DNA from: DATNBU01 sp964476185
GTDB lineage: Bacteria > Desulfobacterota > Binatia > UBA1149 > CAITLU01
DNA: 11,089 nucleotides
Direction: 5' to 3'
NCBI GenBank assembly: GCA_964476185.1
Contig: CAYYZO010000110.1
Coordinates: 1-11,089, forward strand
Shown: positions 1-7,714 of the stretch, piece by piece
How positions within the stretch are numbered: position 1 is the stretch's first letter
Layout of the letters: every line of letters starts with the position of its first letter
Position numbers and translations under genes: made by a program
Notes under the pieces: generated by a model
What the model saw: the letters and a program-made list of their open reading frames with translations, nothing else
Databases searched by the model: none
What the model was told of the DNA's origin: nothing

Positions 1-2
1 AC

Positions 3-401
3 GCCGAGCGCTTCGGCCTCGCGCAACTGCACCAGCTGCGCGGTCGCGTCGGCCGCGGCAGCCTGGAGTCGTTCTGCTGCCTCGTCGCGGACGCGGCCGG
101 CAGTCGCGAGTCGTTCGAGCGGCTGATGGTGATGGAGTCGACCGGCGACGGCTTCGCGGTCGCCGAGGCCGACCTCCAGCTGCGCGGTCCCGGCGAGTAC
201 CTCGGCACGCGCCAGTCCGGCACGCCGGCCCTGCGCGCGGCCAACCTGGTGCGGGACGGGGAGCTGCTCGCGATGGCCCGCGCCGAGGCGCTCGACTGGC
301 TCGCGCAGGACCCGCGGCTCGAGCGCCCCGAGTCGGAGGAACTGCGCCGCGTGATCGGCACGCGCTTCCAGGGCCTGCTCGACCTGGCCGAGGTGGGGTG
401 A
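3..401 (+). CDS. recG: ATP-dependent DNA helicase RecG, C-terminal fragment
   Basis: The last 132 residues of RecG, the superfamily 2 helicase that remodels stalled replication forks and Holliday junctions; the gene enters from the left edge, so the wedge domain and most of the helicase core lie outside the window. The fragment opens with helicase motif VI (QLHQLRGRVGRG, about residues 8-19 here), which carries the arginine finger. It continues with the RecG-specific C-terminal segment containing FERLMVMESTGDGFAVAE and DLQLRGPGEYLGTRQSG, both highly characteristic of RecG and distinguishing it from PriA or Mfd. The reading frame is open from base 3 to the TGA at 399-401. Its stop overlaps a possible upstream GTG of lipA (GTGA, 398-401). 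Seen directly: motifs and frame. Known from the family: function. Identification is secure despite the truncation. Confidence 0.93.
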   Translation, partial: AERFGLAQLHQLRGRVGRGSLESFCCLVADAAGSRESFERLMVMESTGDGFAVAEADLQLRGPGEYLGTRQSGTPALRAANLVRDGELLAMARAEALDWLAQDPRLERPESEELRRVIGTRFQGLLDLAEVG

Positions 402-432
402 GGCGAGGCGCGCGTTCCGCCCATCCCGCGTT

Positions 433-460
433 TTGTCCTCGCGTCGCCGGCTTCTATAAG
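433..460 (+). promoter_or_regulatory. Putative sigma70-type promoter of lipA
   Basis: A -35-like TTGTCC (433-438) and a -10-like TATAAG (455-460) are separated by 16 bases. The only TA dinucleotides between recG and the lipA GTG at 467 fall inside this -10. By usual sigma70 spacing, transcription would begin at about 467, the first base of the proposed lipA start codon, which implies a leaderless mRNA. The elements are seen; their use is inferred. Confidence 0.5.
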
Positions 461-466
461 GCGCCC

Positions 467-1390
467 GTGGAGCCGCAGTCCGCCAGAGTTCCCGCCAGGC
501 TGCCGGAATGGGTGCGCGGGCATTCGCGCCGCCTGAGCGACAGCGACGACCTGAAGCGCCGCCTTCGTCGCGGCGGCCTGGTCACCGTGTGCGAGGAAGC
601 CCGCTGCCCGAACATCGGCGAGTGCTTCTCGAGCGGCACCGCGACCTTCATGATCCTCGGCGAGAACTGCACCCGCCGCTGCACCTTCTGCTCCGTCAAG
701 ACCGGCCGCGGGAGCGCCCCCGATCCAGGGGAGCCGGCCAGCGTCGCGGAGACGGCGGCCTCGCTGGGCCTTCGCTACGTCGTGCTGACGCAGGTCGCGC
801 GCGACGACCTCGACGACGAGGGGGCAGGGCACTTCGCGAGAACGATCGACGCCGTGCACGAGCGCATCGACGGCGTCCAGGTCGAGGTCCTCACCGCGGA
901 CTTCAACGGGCGCGCGGAACTCGTCGAGACGGTGATGGCGGCACGGCCGGAAGTCTTCGGCCACAACATCGAGACGGTGCGGCGCCTGACGCCCGAAGTG
1001 CGCGGGCGCGCCCGCTACGAGCGGTCGCTGGAGGTGCTGTCGCTGGCCGCGGGGATCGCGCGGCGCGACGGCCGCGGCGTGGTCAAGTCCGGCGTGATGG
1101 TCGGCTTCGGCGAGACGCACGACGAGCTGCTGGAGACCTTCTCCGACCTTCGCGGCGCGGGCTGCGAGCTTCTGACGATCGGGCAGTACCTGCGACCGAC
1201 CCGCGAGCAGCGCCCGGTCACGCGCTACTACGAGCCGGCGGAGTTCGACGAGCTGGCCGTCGCGGCGCGCGATCTCGGATTCCTCGAGGTCGCCGCCGGG
1301 CCGCTGGTGCGGTCGTCGTACCGCGCCGACCGGCTCTTCCGGGCCGCCTCCGGAGCGGCCGTCGCGGAAGAGGCGGCCGGCGAGTCGTAA
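467..1390 (+). CDS. lipA: Lipoyl synthase (radical SAM)
   Basis: LipA inserts two sulfurs into protein-bound octanoyl groups to make the lipoyl cofactor of 2-oxoacid dehydrogenases and the glycine cleavage system. From the GTG at 467 it is 307 residues, normal for the family. The auxiliary 4Fe-4S cluster motif is C42-x4-C47-x5-C53 (within CEEARCPNIGEC), the radical SAM motif is C68-x3-C72-x2-C75 (CTRRCTFC), and the C-terminal RSSY motif that ligates the auxiliary cluster is present near residue 282. The reading frame extends upstream to a GTG at 398 that overlaps the recG stop, giving 330 residues. I prefer 467 because conservation begins at about residue 12 (LPEW) and a promoter-like -10 ends at 460; GTG 512 is a less likely alternative. 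No lipB lies beside it. The gene may have its own promoter or be coupled to recG through the upstream start. Confidence 0.95.
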   Translation: MEPQSARVPARLPEWVRGHSRRLSDSDDLKRRLRRGGLVTVCEEARCPNIGECFSSGTATFMILGENCTRRCTFCSVKTGRGSAPDPGEPASVAETAASLGLRYVVLTQVARDDLDDEGAGHFARTIDAVHERIDGVQVEVLTADFNGRAELVETVMAARPEVFGHNIETVRRLTPEVRGRARYERSLEVLSLAAGIARRDGRGVVKSGVMVGFGETHDELLETFSDLRGAGCELLTIGQYLRPTREQRPVTRYYEPAEFDELAVAARDLGFLEVAAGPLVRSSYRADRLFRAASGAAVAEEAAGES

Positions 1391-1427
1391 ACGGCCGGCC
1401 CGTCGATGGAAGCGGCGGCGAATCCGG

Positions 1428-1433
1428 GATAAT
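1428..1433 (+). promoter_or_regulatory. Candidate -10 element upstream of hom
   Basis: GATAAT sits in the 138-base lipA-hom gap and is the only place in that gap, apart from the lipA stop codon itself, with a TA step. No convincing -35 lies 16-18 bases upstream (GATGGA at 1405-1410 is poor). If used, transcription would start near 1440 and give a leader of about 90 bases. A weak candidate, kept because a promoter is expected here for the hom-thrC-glpX unit. Confidence 0.3.
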
Positions 1434-1466
1434 CCAGCCCGTTCCGGAGCGTGGCCAGCGGCTCTC

Positions 1467-1483
1467 GGGCGCCGCCGGCGCCC
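1467..1483 (+). other. Small perfect hairpin in hom leader
   Basis: GGGCGCC (1467-1473), loop GCC, GGCGCCC (1477-1483): a 7-bp all-GC stem between the candidate hom -10 and the hom start. No U-tract follows, so it is not an intrinsic terminator. No Thr/Ile-rich leader peptide accompanies it. Function unknown; in DNA this GC-rich such stems can arise by chance. Confidence 0.4.
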
Positions 1484-1528
1484 CGCTCCCGCGAACGACG
1501 AATTCCAGCGCGGACAGGGGACGCGGAC

Positions 1529-2857
1529 GTGGCGAAGAAAGACATCGGGGTCGGCCTCATCGGATTCGGGACCATCGGGACCGGCGTCGTGCGCGTGCTG
1601 CGCGAGCACGCGGCGTCGATCCGGTCGCGTCTCGGCGCGCCGCTCCGGCTGGCCCGCATCGCCGACCTCGACATCAAGACCGACCGCGGCGTGAAGGTCC
1701 CGCGCGAGCTGCTGACGAAGAGCGCGCGCGAGCTGATCCACGACCCGTCGGTCGACGTCGTCGTCGAGCTGATCGGCGGCATGGAGCCGGCCCGCAGTTT
1801 CCAGCTCGAGGCTCTGAAGGCCGGCAAGCCGGTCGTGACCGCGAACAAGGCGGTGCTGTCCGCGCACGGCGTCGAGCTCGCCTCGGCGGCCGAGAAGGCC
1901 GGCGTCGCGCTCGGCTTCGAGGCGAGCGTCGGAGGCGGCATCCCGATCATCCGCGCGCTGCGCGAATCCCTGGCCGGCGACCGCAACCTCGAGGTCTACG
2001 GGATCGTCAACGGCACCTGCAACTACATCCTGACCGAGATGGCCGCGGGCAACGGCGAGTTCGCCGACGTGCTCGCGCGCGCGCAGAAGATGGGCCTGGC
2101 CGAGGCCGACCCGAGCTACGACGTCGACGGGCTCGACTCGCTGCACAAGCTGGTGATCCTGGCCTCCCTCGCGTTCGGCAAGCTGATCGACCCCAAGTCC
2201 GTGCACGTCGAGGGCATCCGCAGCGTGAGCGGCGTCGACATGGCCTACGCCCGCGACTTCGGTTACACGATCAAGCTGCTCGCCGTGGCGCGCGACACGG
2301 CCCGGGGCGTCGAGGCGCGCGTGCACCCGGCGATGGTCCCGAACAACCACCTGCTCGCGAAGGTCGCCGGCCCGTTCAACGCGGTCTGCCTGCGCGGCAG
2401 CGCGCTCGGCACGTCGATCTACTACGGTCGCGGCGCCGGCATGATGCCGACCGCGACGGCGGTCGTCGCCGACGTCGTCGACGCGGGCCGGGCGCTGCTG
2501 GCCGGCCGCGCGCCGCTCGTTCCGCCGTACGGCCAGCCCGCCCGCGCGCTCGCGAAGGCGAAGGTCGTCGAGATGGGGACGATCGAGCACGAGCACTACA
2601 TCCGCTTCCAGCTCAGCGACAAGCCCGGCGCGCTCGCGAAGATCACGTCGATCCTCGCGAAGGCCGGCGTCAGCATCGCGACCGTCGCGCAGCACGAGAA
2701 GCCGAGCAAGGGCGCGGTTCCGGTCGTGATGCGCACGCATCGCACGAAGGAAGCCGGCCTGGCGCGGGCGCTCGCGCAGATCGCGAAGCTGGCCGAGGTG
2801 CGCGCCCGGCCGGTCGTGATCCGGGTCGAGGAGAAGCTCGGCGAGGAACCGGCGTGA
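1529..2857 (+). CDS. hom: Homoserine dehydrogenase with C-terminal ACT domain
   Basis: This NAD(P)-dependent oxidoreductase converts aspartate semialdehyde to homoserine, the branch point to threonine, isoleucine and methionine. The protein is 442 residues, normal for the monofunctional ACT-containing form. The Rossmann motif GLIGFGTIGTG (glycines 12, 14, 17) is at the N-terminus, and TANK with the conserved K107 follows. The substrate-binding and catalytic core contains the family signature EADPSYDVDGLDSLHK near residues 190-210. A regulatory ACT domain spans about residues 353-430 (HYIRFQLSDKPGALAKI), the usual site of threonine feedback inhibition. No aspartokinase domain is fused. Start: GTG 1529 is preceded by AGGGG (1516-1520) at 8-base spacing, and the Rossmann strand begins just after it. 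An in-frame GTG at 1451 would add 26 low-complexity residues and is unlikely. It leads an apparent hom-thrC-glpX unit. Confidence 0.95.
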   Translation: MAKKDIGVGLIGFGTIGTGVVRVLREHAASIRSRLGAPLRLARIADLDIKTDRGVKVPRELLTKSARELIHDPSVDVVVELIGGMEPARSFQLEALKAGKPVVTANKAVLSAHGVELASAAEKAGVALGFEASVGGGIPIIRALRESLAGDRNLEVYGIVNGTCNYILTEMAAGNGEFADVLARAQKMGLAEADPSYDVDGLDSLHKLVILASLAFGKLIDPKSVHVEGIRSVSGVDMAYARDFGYTIKLLAVARDTARGVEARVHPAMVPNNHLLAKVAGPFNAVCLRGSALGTSIYYGRGAGMMPTATAVVADVVDAGRALLAGRAPLVPPYGQPARALAKAKVVEMGTIEHEHYIRFQLSDKPGALAKITSILAKAGVSIATVAQHEKPSKGAVPVVMRTHRTKEAGLARALAQIAKLAEVRARPVVIRVEEKLGEEPA

Positions 2858-2935
2858 CCGGCCAGGGCGCCGATGGCGGGCGGGAGACGATGTGGGATCC
2901 GCGGACGCGAAACGCCCGGGCCGGGAGCCGGGGCG

Positions 2936-2959
2936 GGCAGGCAGGCAAGGCAAGGCAGG
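2936..2959 (+). repeat. Short GGCA/GGCAA tandem repeat at the thrC ribosome-binding region
   Basis: Imperfect tandem units of GGCA and GGCAA run through the region immediately upstream of thrC. The last AGG (2957-2959) lies 7 bases before the GTG at 2967 and is the likely Shine-Dalgarno core. Repeated purine-rich units here provide several overlapping SD-like cores. Length changes by slippage could tune translation, but that is only inference. Confidence 0.5.
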
Positions 2960-2966
2960 TAACACC

Positions 2967-4019
2967 GTGAGCTGGCCCGGACTGATCGATTACTACCGTG
3001 ACCGCCTGCCGGTCGGCGACATCCGGCCGGTGACGCTGCACGAGGGCAACACCCCGCTCGTCGAAGTCCCGCGCCTGGCCGAGAAGCTCGGCCTCGAAGC
3101 GCGCGTCTACGTGAAGTACGAGGGCCTGAACCCGACCTGTTCGTTCAAGGACCGGGGCATGACGATGGCCATCACGATGGCCGTCGCCGAGGGGGCGACC
3201 GCGGTCATCTGTGCGTCCACCGGCAACACCTCGGCGTCGGCCGCCGCCTACGCCGCGCGCGCCGGGCTCGACTGCTTCGTGATCATTCCCGACGGCAACA
3301 TCGCCATGGGAAAGCTCAGCCAAGCCGTGATTCATGGAGCGAAAGTCCTCGCTATCCAAGGGAATTTCGACGACGCCTATCGGATGGTCTCGGGCGTGGC
3401 CGAGCGCCGGCGCGTGACCGTCGTGAACTCGATCAACCCGCACCGGCTGCAGGGTCAGAAGACCGCCGCGTTCGAGATCTGCGATTCGCTCGGCCGTGCC
3501 CCCGATTACCACGTGCTGCCGGTCGGCAACGCCGGCAACATCACGGCCTACTGGATGGGCTACACCGAGTACTTCCGCGACGGCGTCGTCGCCTCGAAGC
3601 CGAGGATGATGGGCTTCCAGGCCGCCGGCGCCGCGCCGATCGTGCTCGGCCACCCGGTCGAGGCTCCGGAGACCGTCGCGACCGCGATCCGCATCGGCAA
3701 CCCGGTCAGCTGGAAGAAAGCCGAAGCCGCTCGTGACGAGTCCGGCGGCGCGATCGACCTGGTCACCGACGACGAGATCATGGACGCCTACAAGCTGCTG
3801 GCCTCCTCCGAGGGCGTGTTCGCCGAGCCGGCCTCGGCGGCTTCGATCGCCGGCTTGCGAAAGCTCGCGCAGGCCGGAACCATCGAGGCGGGAGCCGTGG
3901 TGGTCTGCACGCTTACGGGACACGGCCTCAAGGATCCTCACAACGCGATCCGGTCGTGTCCCGAGCCTCTGCGCGTGCCGGCCGATCTCGACCGCGTGCT
4001 CGAGGCGATGGGGATCTAG
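2967..4019 (+). CDS. thrC: Threonine synthase (PLP-dependent)
   Basis: Converts O-phosphohomoserine to threonine with release of phosphate, using pyridoxal phosphate. It is 350 residues, matching the short Bacillus/Mycobacterium-type enzyme rather than the longer E. coli/plant forms. The PLP-Schiff-base lysine is K61 in the motif CSFKDRGM. Other fold-type II hallmarks are HEGNTPL near residues 25-31, STGNTSAS (substrate loop), the phosphate-cradle VGNAGN, and the C-terminal LTGHGLKDP. Start: GTG 2967 gives an N-terminus (SWPGLIDYYRDRLP) typical of the family and has an SD-like AGG 7 bases upstream. An in-frame ATG 25 codons earlier only adds repetitive basic residues. It lies 109 bases after hom; the gap has no TA step except next to the start, so no separate promoter is apparent. 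Homoserine kinase, needed to make its substrate, is not in the window. Confidence 0.95.
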   Translation: MSWPGLIDYYRDRLPVGDIRPVTLHEGNTPLVEVPRLAEKLGLEARVYVKYEGLNPTCSFKDRGMTMAITMAVAEGATAVICASTGNTSASAAAYAARAGLDCFVIIPDGNIAMGKLSQAVIHGAKVLAIQGNFDDAYRMVSGVAERRRVTVVNSINPHRLQGQKTAAFEICDSLGRAPDYHVLPVGNAGNITAYWMGYTEYFRDGVVASKPRMMGFQAAGAAPIVLGHPVEAPETVATAIRIGNPVSWKKAEAARDESGGAIDLVTDDEIMDAYKLLASSEGVFAEPASAASIAGLRKLAQAGTIEAGAVVVCTLTGHGLKDPHNAIRSCPEPLRVPADLDRVLEAMGI

Positions 4020-4020
4020 G

Positions 4021-4053
4021 CGCGGCCGGGCCGGCGCGCGGGCCCGGCCCGCG
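4021..4053 (+). other. GC-rich hairpin directly after thrC
   Basis: The left arm 4021-4032 pairs with the right arm 4041-4053 with one bulged base, around an 8-base loop; the core GCCGGGCC/GGCCCGGC is perfect. It begins two bases after the thrC stop. No U-tract follows, so it is a poor intrinsic terminator. It could protect a 3' end or cause pausing. No -10-like TA occurs before glpX, so read-through into glpX is likely. Confidence 0.45.
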
Positions 4054-4150
4054 ACGCCGGACACCGCGACGCGACGGTGAGGACGAGGCCGCGCGCGAGC
4101 GGCGGCGGCAAGACGGACCAGCGCCTCGGCGCCACGGGGAAACGGCTCGG

Positions 4151-5107
4151 ATGGAACGAAACCTCGCCCTCGAACTGGTGCGCATCACGGAGGCCGCCGC
4201 GCTCGCCGCAGCCCGCGAGAATGGCCGCGGCGACGAGATGGGCCCGGAGCGCGCCGCGGCCCAGGCGATCCACCACGCGTTCTCGTCGATCGGTGCGTTC
4301 CAGGGGCGCATCGTGCTCGGCGACTCCGAGCAGTCGGCCGGCGATCCGCTCGCGACCGGCTCGGATCTCGGGTCGGGCGGCGTCGAGGTCGACATCGCCG
4401 TCGACCCGCTCGAAGGCGGCGTCAGCTGCGCGCTCGGCGGCCCGAACGCGATGTCGATCATGGCGCTCGCGGATCCGGGCTGCATCCTGCGCTGCCCGGA
4501 CGGCGCCTACATGGACAAGATCGCGACGGGGCCCGACGGGGTCGGCGTCGTCGACCTCGACCGCTCGCCGGCGGAGAACCTGAAACGGCTGGCCGAGGCG
4601 CGAAGCTGCTACGTCGAGGACCTGACGGTCGTGATCCTCGACCGCCCGCGCCACGACGGACTCGTCGAGCAGGTGCGCGAAGCCGGCGCGCGAGTGCGGC
4701 TGATCCCGCACGGCGACGTCGCGGCCGCGATGGCCACGGCCCGCGAAGGTTCCGGCGTGGACATGCTGCTCGGAGCGGGCGGCGCGACTCAGGGCATCCT
4801 GAGCGCCGCGGCGCTCAAGGGCCTCGGCGGCTTCCTGCAGTGCCGCTTCACGCCTCGCAGCGCGGCCGAGCGCGACGAACTCTACCGGCTCGGGATCAGC
4901 GATTCCTCCCGCAAGCTGGAACTCGAGGACATGGTCCGCGGCAACGTGCTGCTGGCTGCCACGGGCGTCACCGACGGCGCGTTCCTGAAGGGCGTCAAGT
5001 TCTTCAAGGGCGGGGCGGTCAGCCACTCGGTCGTGATGCGCTCGCACTCGGGGACGGTCCGCTACCTCGAGACGATCCACAAGTTCGACTACAAGCCCGA
5101 GTACTGA
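4151..5107 (+). CDS. GlpX-like protein (class II fructose-1,6-bisphosphatase family) with altered catalytic residues
   Basis: A full-length 318-residue member of the GlpX family, metal-dependent phosphatases of the Li-sensitive fold that normally hydrolyse fructose-1,6-bisphosphate in gluconeogenesis. Recognisable blocks are the N-terminal RITEAAALAA, GRGD (25-28), VDIAVDPLEG (80-89), PNAMSIMAL, RPRHD (165-169), GDVAAAM, GAGGATQG (208-215) and FFKGG near the C-terminus. Compared with E. coli GlpX as I recall it, D85, E88, the Tyr at 120 and R167-H168-D169 are kept. Substituted positions are K29 to E29, E57 to D58, D61 to S62, T90 to G90, the first Asp of DGD to H187, and E213 to Q214. The frame is intact, so it is selected rather than decaying, but classical FBPase activity is doubtful. 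Start ATG 4151 matches the family N-terminus, with GGGGA about 10 bases upstream. It follows thrC by 131 bases with no promoter sign. In alphaproteobacteria glpX also commonly sits beside hom. Confidence 0.85.
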   Translation: MERNLALELVRITEAAALAAARENGRGDEMGPERAAAQAIHHAFSSIGAFQGRIVLGDSEQSAGDPLATGSDLGSGGVEVDIAVDPLEGGVSCALGGPNAMSIMALADPGCILRCPDGAYMDKIATGPDGVGVVDLDRSPAENLKRLAEARSCYVEDLTVVILDRPRHDGLVEQVREAGARVRLIPHGDVAAAMATAREGSGVDMLLGAGGATQGILSAAALKGLGGFLQCRFTPRSAAERDELYRLGISDSSRKLELEDMVRGNVLLAATGVTDGAFLKGVKFFKGGAVSHSVVMRSHSGTVRYLETIHKFDYKPEY

Positions 5108-5439
5108 TTCGAGGCCGGGGCTCGGGTCCGCCGGGGACCGGCCCGCGGCTCGGCCCCGCTCGCCCGTTCGTCGCGTCGCAGGGGCTGCGAGGCGCCGGAT
5201 CCCGCCCGCATCGGCGACGGGGCGTCCGCGCCGGTTTCGGTGCGGCGTCGCGCACTTGGCGAATTGTCCTGCCTTGTCCTCCCGGCTATGCTCCGCCGTC
5301 CTTCCGGCGGGCCCCCGGACGTCGATCGCTGCAGCCGGGAGCGCAACGGCGCGCGAGGCGAACGCTTCGGGTCTTCGCGGCCCTCGTCGCCAGGACGACG
5401 ACCTTCAGACCTCGGCTCGGCAGGAACGGGAGAGCAGCC
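5108..5439 (+). other. 332-base intergenic region with promoter and leader of icmA
   Basis: No convincing gene lies here. The left part (5108-5260) is very GC-rich with small complementary segments (for example GGTCC/GGACC near 5130-5145) but no U-tract terminator. It holds a single TA step, inside the proposed -10 (5287-5292). The right part (5299-5439) would be the untranslated leader of icmA. I looked for a cobalamin riboswitch B12 box and did not find one. A Shine-Dalgarno GGGAG (5428-5432) precedes the icmA ATG by 7 bases. Confidence 0.55.
5264..5292 (+). promoter_or_regulatory. Putative sigma70-type promoter of icmA-icmB
   Basis: TTGTCC (5264-5269), a 17-base spacer, and TATGCT (5287-5292), the best promoter match I see in the window. 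The -35 lies in a tandem pair of 10-mers (5264-5273 and 5274-5283) that differ at one base, so the second copy falls in the spacer. That could be an operator half-site or chance. Predicted start near 5299, leader about 140 bases. Confidence 0.55.
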
Positions 5440-7056
<1,617 letters not shown>

Positions 7057-7102
7057 CGCGGGCCGCGGGACACCCCAACAGGAAAAGGCAGGAACGAAGC
7101 AA

Positions 7103-7507
7103 GTGTCGGACAAGGTGCTCAGAATTCTGGTGGCGAAGCCCGGCCTCGACGGCCATGACCGCGGCGCGAAGATCATCGCGCGCGCGCTGCGCGACGCCGG
7201 TTTCGAGGTGATCTACACGGGCCTGCACCAGACGCCCGAGATGATCGCGGAAACGGCGGTGCAGGAGGACGTGGACTGCGTCGGCCTGTCGATCCTGTCG
7301 GGCGCGCACATGACGCTGTTCCCGCGCATCCTGACGCTGATGAAGGACAAGGGCATCGGCGACGTGCCGGTCTTCGGCGGCGGGATCGTGCCCGACGAGG
7401 ACATCCAGGAGCTGAAGAGCCTCGGGGTGAAGGAAATCTTCACGCCGGGCGCGAGCACCAAGGACATCATCGACTGGATCAAGGGCAACATCGAGGCTCG
7501 CGCCTGA
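7103..7507 (+). CDS. icmB: B12-binding small subunit of acyl-CoA mutase
   Basis: A 134-residue stand-alone cobalamin-binding domain, the size of Streptomyces IcmB, partnering the preceding gene product. The base-off/His-on signature DxHxxG is D16-G-H18-D-R-G21, with H18 the lower axial cobalt ligand. The second motif SxL (LSILSG) is near residue 67, followed by the glycine-rich FGGGIVP. The N-terminus RILVAKPGLDGHDRGAKIIA is typical of the methylmalonyl/isobutyryl-CoA mutase group. The GTG start at 7103 follows AGGA (7090-7093) by 9 bases and lies 46 bases after icmA, so the two are surely co-transcribed. The separation into two polypeptides matches IcmA/IcmB and archaeal-type methylmalonyl-CoA mutase and differs from the fused IcmF or MutB forms. 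A methylmalonyl partner would look much the same, so the substrate call rests on icmA. Confidence 0.92.
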   Translation: MSDKVLRILVAKPGLDGHDRGAKIIARALRDAGFEVIYTGLHQTPEMIAETAVQEDVDCVGLSILSGAHMTLFPRILTLMKDKGIGDVPVFGGGIVPDEDIQELKSLGVKEIFTPGASTKDIIDWIKGNIEARA

Positions 7508-7576
7508 ACGCGGCTTCGGTCGGTGCGGCCAGCGGCACCGTGTGAGCGACGCGCGCCACCGGGCGCAGAACAGGCT

Positions 7577-7598
7577 TCGATGCGGCTGGTCGCATCGA
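7577..7598 (+). other. Perfect hairpin in icmB-thiolase gap
   Basis: TCGATGCG (7577-7584) and CGCATCGA (7591-7598) form an 8-bp perfect stem with a 6-base loop, 70 bases after the icmB stop. No U-run follows. It may be an mRNA processing or stability element; function unknown. Confidence 0.45.
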
Positions 7599-7651
7599 CG
7601 AACGCCGGCGGCATCCCCGGAAGGGAACCGCACGGTCGACCGGACCGCACC

Positions 7652-7678
7652 GCGGGCCGGCAGCAACGCCGGGCCCGC
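7652..7678 (+). other. GC-rich hairpin before thiolase start
   Basis: The left arm 7652-7661 pairs with the right arm 7668-7678 (one bulge) around the loop AGCAAC, ending 22 bases before the Shine-Dalgarno of the thiolase. No U-tract follows, and I do not recognise a riboswitch class. The whole 207-base gap (7508-7714) contains no TA dinucleotide, so a standard -10 is absent and transcription probably continues from icmB. Confidence 0.4.
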
Positions 7679-7700
7679 GACAGCGGCGCCGGCGCAAATT

Positions 7701-7706
7701 GGGAGG
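7701..7706 (+). promoter_or_regulatory. Shine-Dalgarno that fixes the TTG start of the thiolase
   Basis: GGGAGG lies 8 bases upstream of TTG 7715. The family N-terminus (SKAVIVSATRT) begins immediately after this TTG, and no ATG or GTG in frame lies between it and the conserved start, so the strong SD supports the rare start codon. Confidence 0.75.
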
Positions 7707-7714
7707 ACCAGGTC

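Noticed and set aside
1434..1528. Threonine/isoleucine leader-peptide attenuator before hom
   Set aside because: No short frame rich in Thr or Ile codons and no terminator/antiterminator pair; only one small GC hairpin.
508..2970. An 820-codon + strand frame across lipA and hom
   Set aside because: Out-of-frame shadow, extremely Arg/Gly/Ala-rich with no recognisable motif, and it overlaps two secure genes.
4021..4053. Intrinsic terminator after thrC
   Set aside because: The stem is strong but no U-tract follows, and there is no promoter sign before the next gene.
5293..5439. Cobalamin riboswitch in the icmA leader
   Set aside because: A B12-dependent enzyme operon would be a plausible place, but I see no B12-box-like sequence or matching pairing pattern, and riboswitches normally control synthesis or uptake genes.
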